Source: Anaerolineae bacterium
GTDB taxonomy: Bacteria; Chloroflexota; Anaerolineae; Aggregatilineales; Aggregatilineaceae
NCBI GenBank assembly: GCA_023382715.1
Contig: JAHDWP010000001.1
Location: 153,471-217,470, forward strand
Length of the DNA stretch: 64,000 nucleotides
Reading direction: 5' to 3'
In this document: positions 63,063 to 64,000 of the stretch, in pieces
Layout: each line of letters starts with the position of its first letter
How positions within the stretch are numbered: the first letter of the stretch is position 1
The notes under the pieces: generated by a model
Told to the model about the DNA's origin: nothing
Seen by the model: only the letters and a program-made list of their open reading frames with translations
Databases searched by the model: none
Program-made: the position numbers and the translations under genes

Positions 63063-64000
63063 ATGCGAGCGTATCGCCTCTGGATCGTTGTCATCCTGGC
63101 GGTCGCCGTGCTCTCTGCCTGGATGAGCCTGAGCGACCCGCACATTAACTTCCTGGGCATCAATCGAAAGGTGCACGTCGTGCAGGGCCTCGATCTGCAA
63201 GGCGGCTCGCGCGTGCTGCTCCAGGTGTCGCCGGGCACCAAGTATGACGACGACACGGTTGTGCAGGCGGTTAAGAACGTTGAGCGGCGCGTCAATGGGC
63301 TGGGCGTGACCGAGGCCGTCGTGCAGCGCCAGGGCGAAGACCGGATCATCGTGGAGCTGCCCGGCGTGCGTGAGCAGGCTGTGGCATTCGATTCGATCAA
63401 GTCCACCGGCCTGCTGGAGTTCGTGGATTTCTCGGCGGTGACGGCGGACTTGCCCGAAGGCGCGTGTATCCTGACCACCGAACAGGTCACTCTGGCTGAG
63501 GCACGCTTGCCAGAGGGGGCGACGCCACCGGCGTATACAGACTATACGTGCAGCAGCGAGGACATACTGAATCCCACCGAAGAGCCGGCGCTGCTGCAAA
63601 ACGGGCAGCCCTACCGGACGATCATGACCGGCGCAGGCCTGGCCGATGCCGCGGCAACCACGCAGGGCACGATTGGCACGCAGTGGATGGTCAACTTCGT
63701 GCTGCGCGAGGGCGGCGACCGGGTGAAGGACTTCGAGACCTACGTCGCCAACAACCCGAATCGCTCGATGGCTATCGTGCTGGACGGGCGCCTGCTGTCG
63801 TACCCCACCATCCAGGCCGGGCTTTCGGATGCGGCGCGGGCGGGGACGATGGACGGCGGCATCATCACGGGGGCATTCACACGCGACGAGGCGCGAATCC
63901 TCGCCGCGCAGTTGAAGTACGGCGCGCTGCCAGTTCCGCTGGACATCATCGCCTTCGACACGATTGGCCCCTCGCTGGGCGAGATCTCGGTGGAGCGGTC
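63063..64000 (+). CDS. secD: Protein translocase subunit SecD (3' end outside window)
   Basis: The first 312 residues are visible. SecD works with SecF in the membrane to pull exported proteins through SecYEG using the proton gradient. N-terminal helix (LWIVVILAVAVLSAWMSL), the invariant VQGLDLQGGSRVLLQV near residue 41, then the P1 periplasmic domain with VERRVNGLGVTEAVVQRQG and IVELPGV, and the P1 head with GAGLADA and MAIVLDGRLLSYPTIQAGL. The visible end (FDTIGPSLGEISVE) is just before helix 2. AGAGGA lies nine bases upstream of ATG 63063. Confidence 0.96.
   Translation, partial: MRAYRLWIVVILAVAVLSAWMSLSDPHINFLGINRKVHVVQGLDLQGGSRVLLQVSPGTKYDDDTVVQAVKNVERRVNGLGVTEAVVQRQGEDRIIVELPGVREQAVAFDSIKSTGLLEFVDFSAVTADLPEGACILTTEQVTLAEARLPEGATPPAYTDYTCSSEDILNPTEEPALLQNGQPYRTIMTGAGLADAAATTQGTIGTQWMVNFVLREGGDRVKDFETYVANNPNRSMAIVLDGRLLSYPTIQAGLSDAARAGTMDGGIITGAFTRDEARILAAQLKYGALPVPLDIIAFDTIGPSLGEISVER

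Noticed and set aside
1-64000. tRNA, rRNA, insertion sequences, integrases
   Set aside because: No cloverleaf-like tRNA sequence, conserved rRNA segment, transposase or recombinase motif was recognised by eye; a covariance-model scan would be needed to exclude small RNAs.

Overview
The window reads as about 64 kb of chromosome from a high-GC Gram-positive-like bacterium, most probably a member of Chloroflexota (Anaerolineae or a near relative). This is inference from content: several eukaryote-type Ser/Thr kinases with different sensor tails, multi-GAF histidine kinases, LysM and TolB/PD40-type envelope proteins, long Thr-Pro rich linkers, a SPFH/virion-core-like protein, a CpaE-like receiver-ATPase and families of GC-rich intergenic palindromes. 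No rRNA, tRNA, CRISPR array, transposase or prophage was recognised. 56 protein genes are annotated; the first (TolB-like) and the last (secD) are cut by the window edges.

Layout. 1-3148: a TolB-like protein, a D-cysteine desulfhydrase and a divergent P-loop NTPase. 3145-8350: a minus-strand [NiFe]-hydrogenase maturation operon hypABFCD (no hypE, no hydrogenase structural genes) ending next to a small holin-like membrane protein. 8467-10367: a fatty-acyl-AMP ligase translationally coupled to a 46-residue membrane peptide whose last six residues resemble the C-terminal motif of DltX; this is the most attractive candidate for an undescribed system. 10601-13242: a ParB-like/pseudo-alpha-beta-hydrolase fusion and two tandem c-di-AMP receptor-like proteins. 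13788-17913: two putative tail-anchored proteins, a TIR-TPR protein and a shortened GH3-type adenylating enzyme, all on the plus strand. 17924-30230: kinases, a TolB/SH3 protein, glycerate kinase, a four-GAF histidine kinase, pyrophosphatase, signal peptidase I, YjbQ and a histidine phosphatase.

30631-46791: envelope and polysaccharide functions (three glycosidase-like proteins, an L,D-transpeptidase with three LysM domains, a Tat-type polysaccharide deacetylase, a kinase with an Ig-like extracellular domain) around an indolepyruvate oxidoreductase pair iorAB and a DUF1015/ACT pair. 46985-56576: NUDIX hydrolase, SPFH protein and partner, a GT-C glycosyltransferase, a membrane protein with two degenerate nuclease-like domains, two LysM proteins and a zinc alcohol dehydrogenase. 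56729-64000: a histidine kinase beside a receiver-MinD protein, a redox group (rhodanese lipoprotein, glutaredoxin, OsmC), an ECF sigma/anti-sigma pair, an HD hydrolase and the start of secD.

Many neighbours overlap as ATGA (hypC/hypD, FAAL/micropeptide, the two c-di-AMP receptors, OsmC/HD), showing compact operons. Several promoters share an extended -10 of the type TGCTATNAT. The longer gaps between genes are mostly filled with at least five families of dispersed palindromic repeats.
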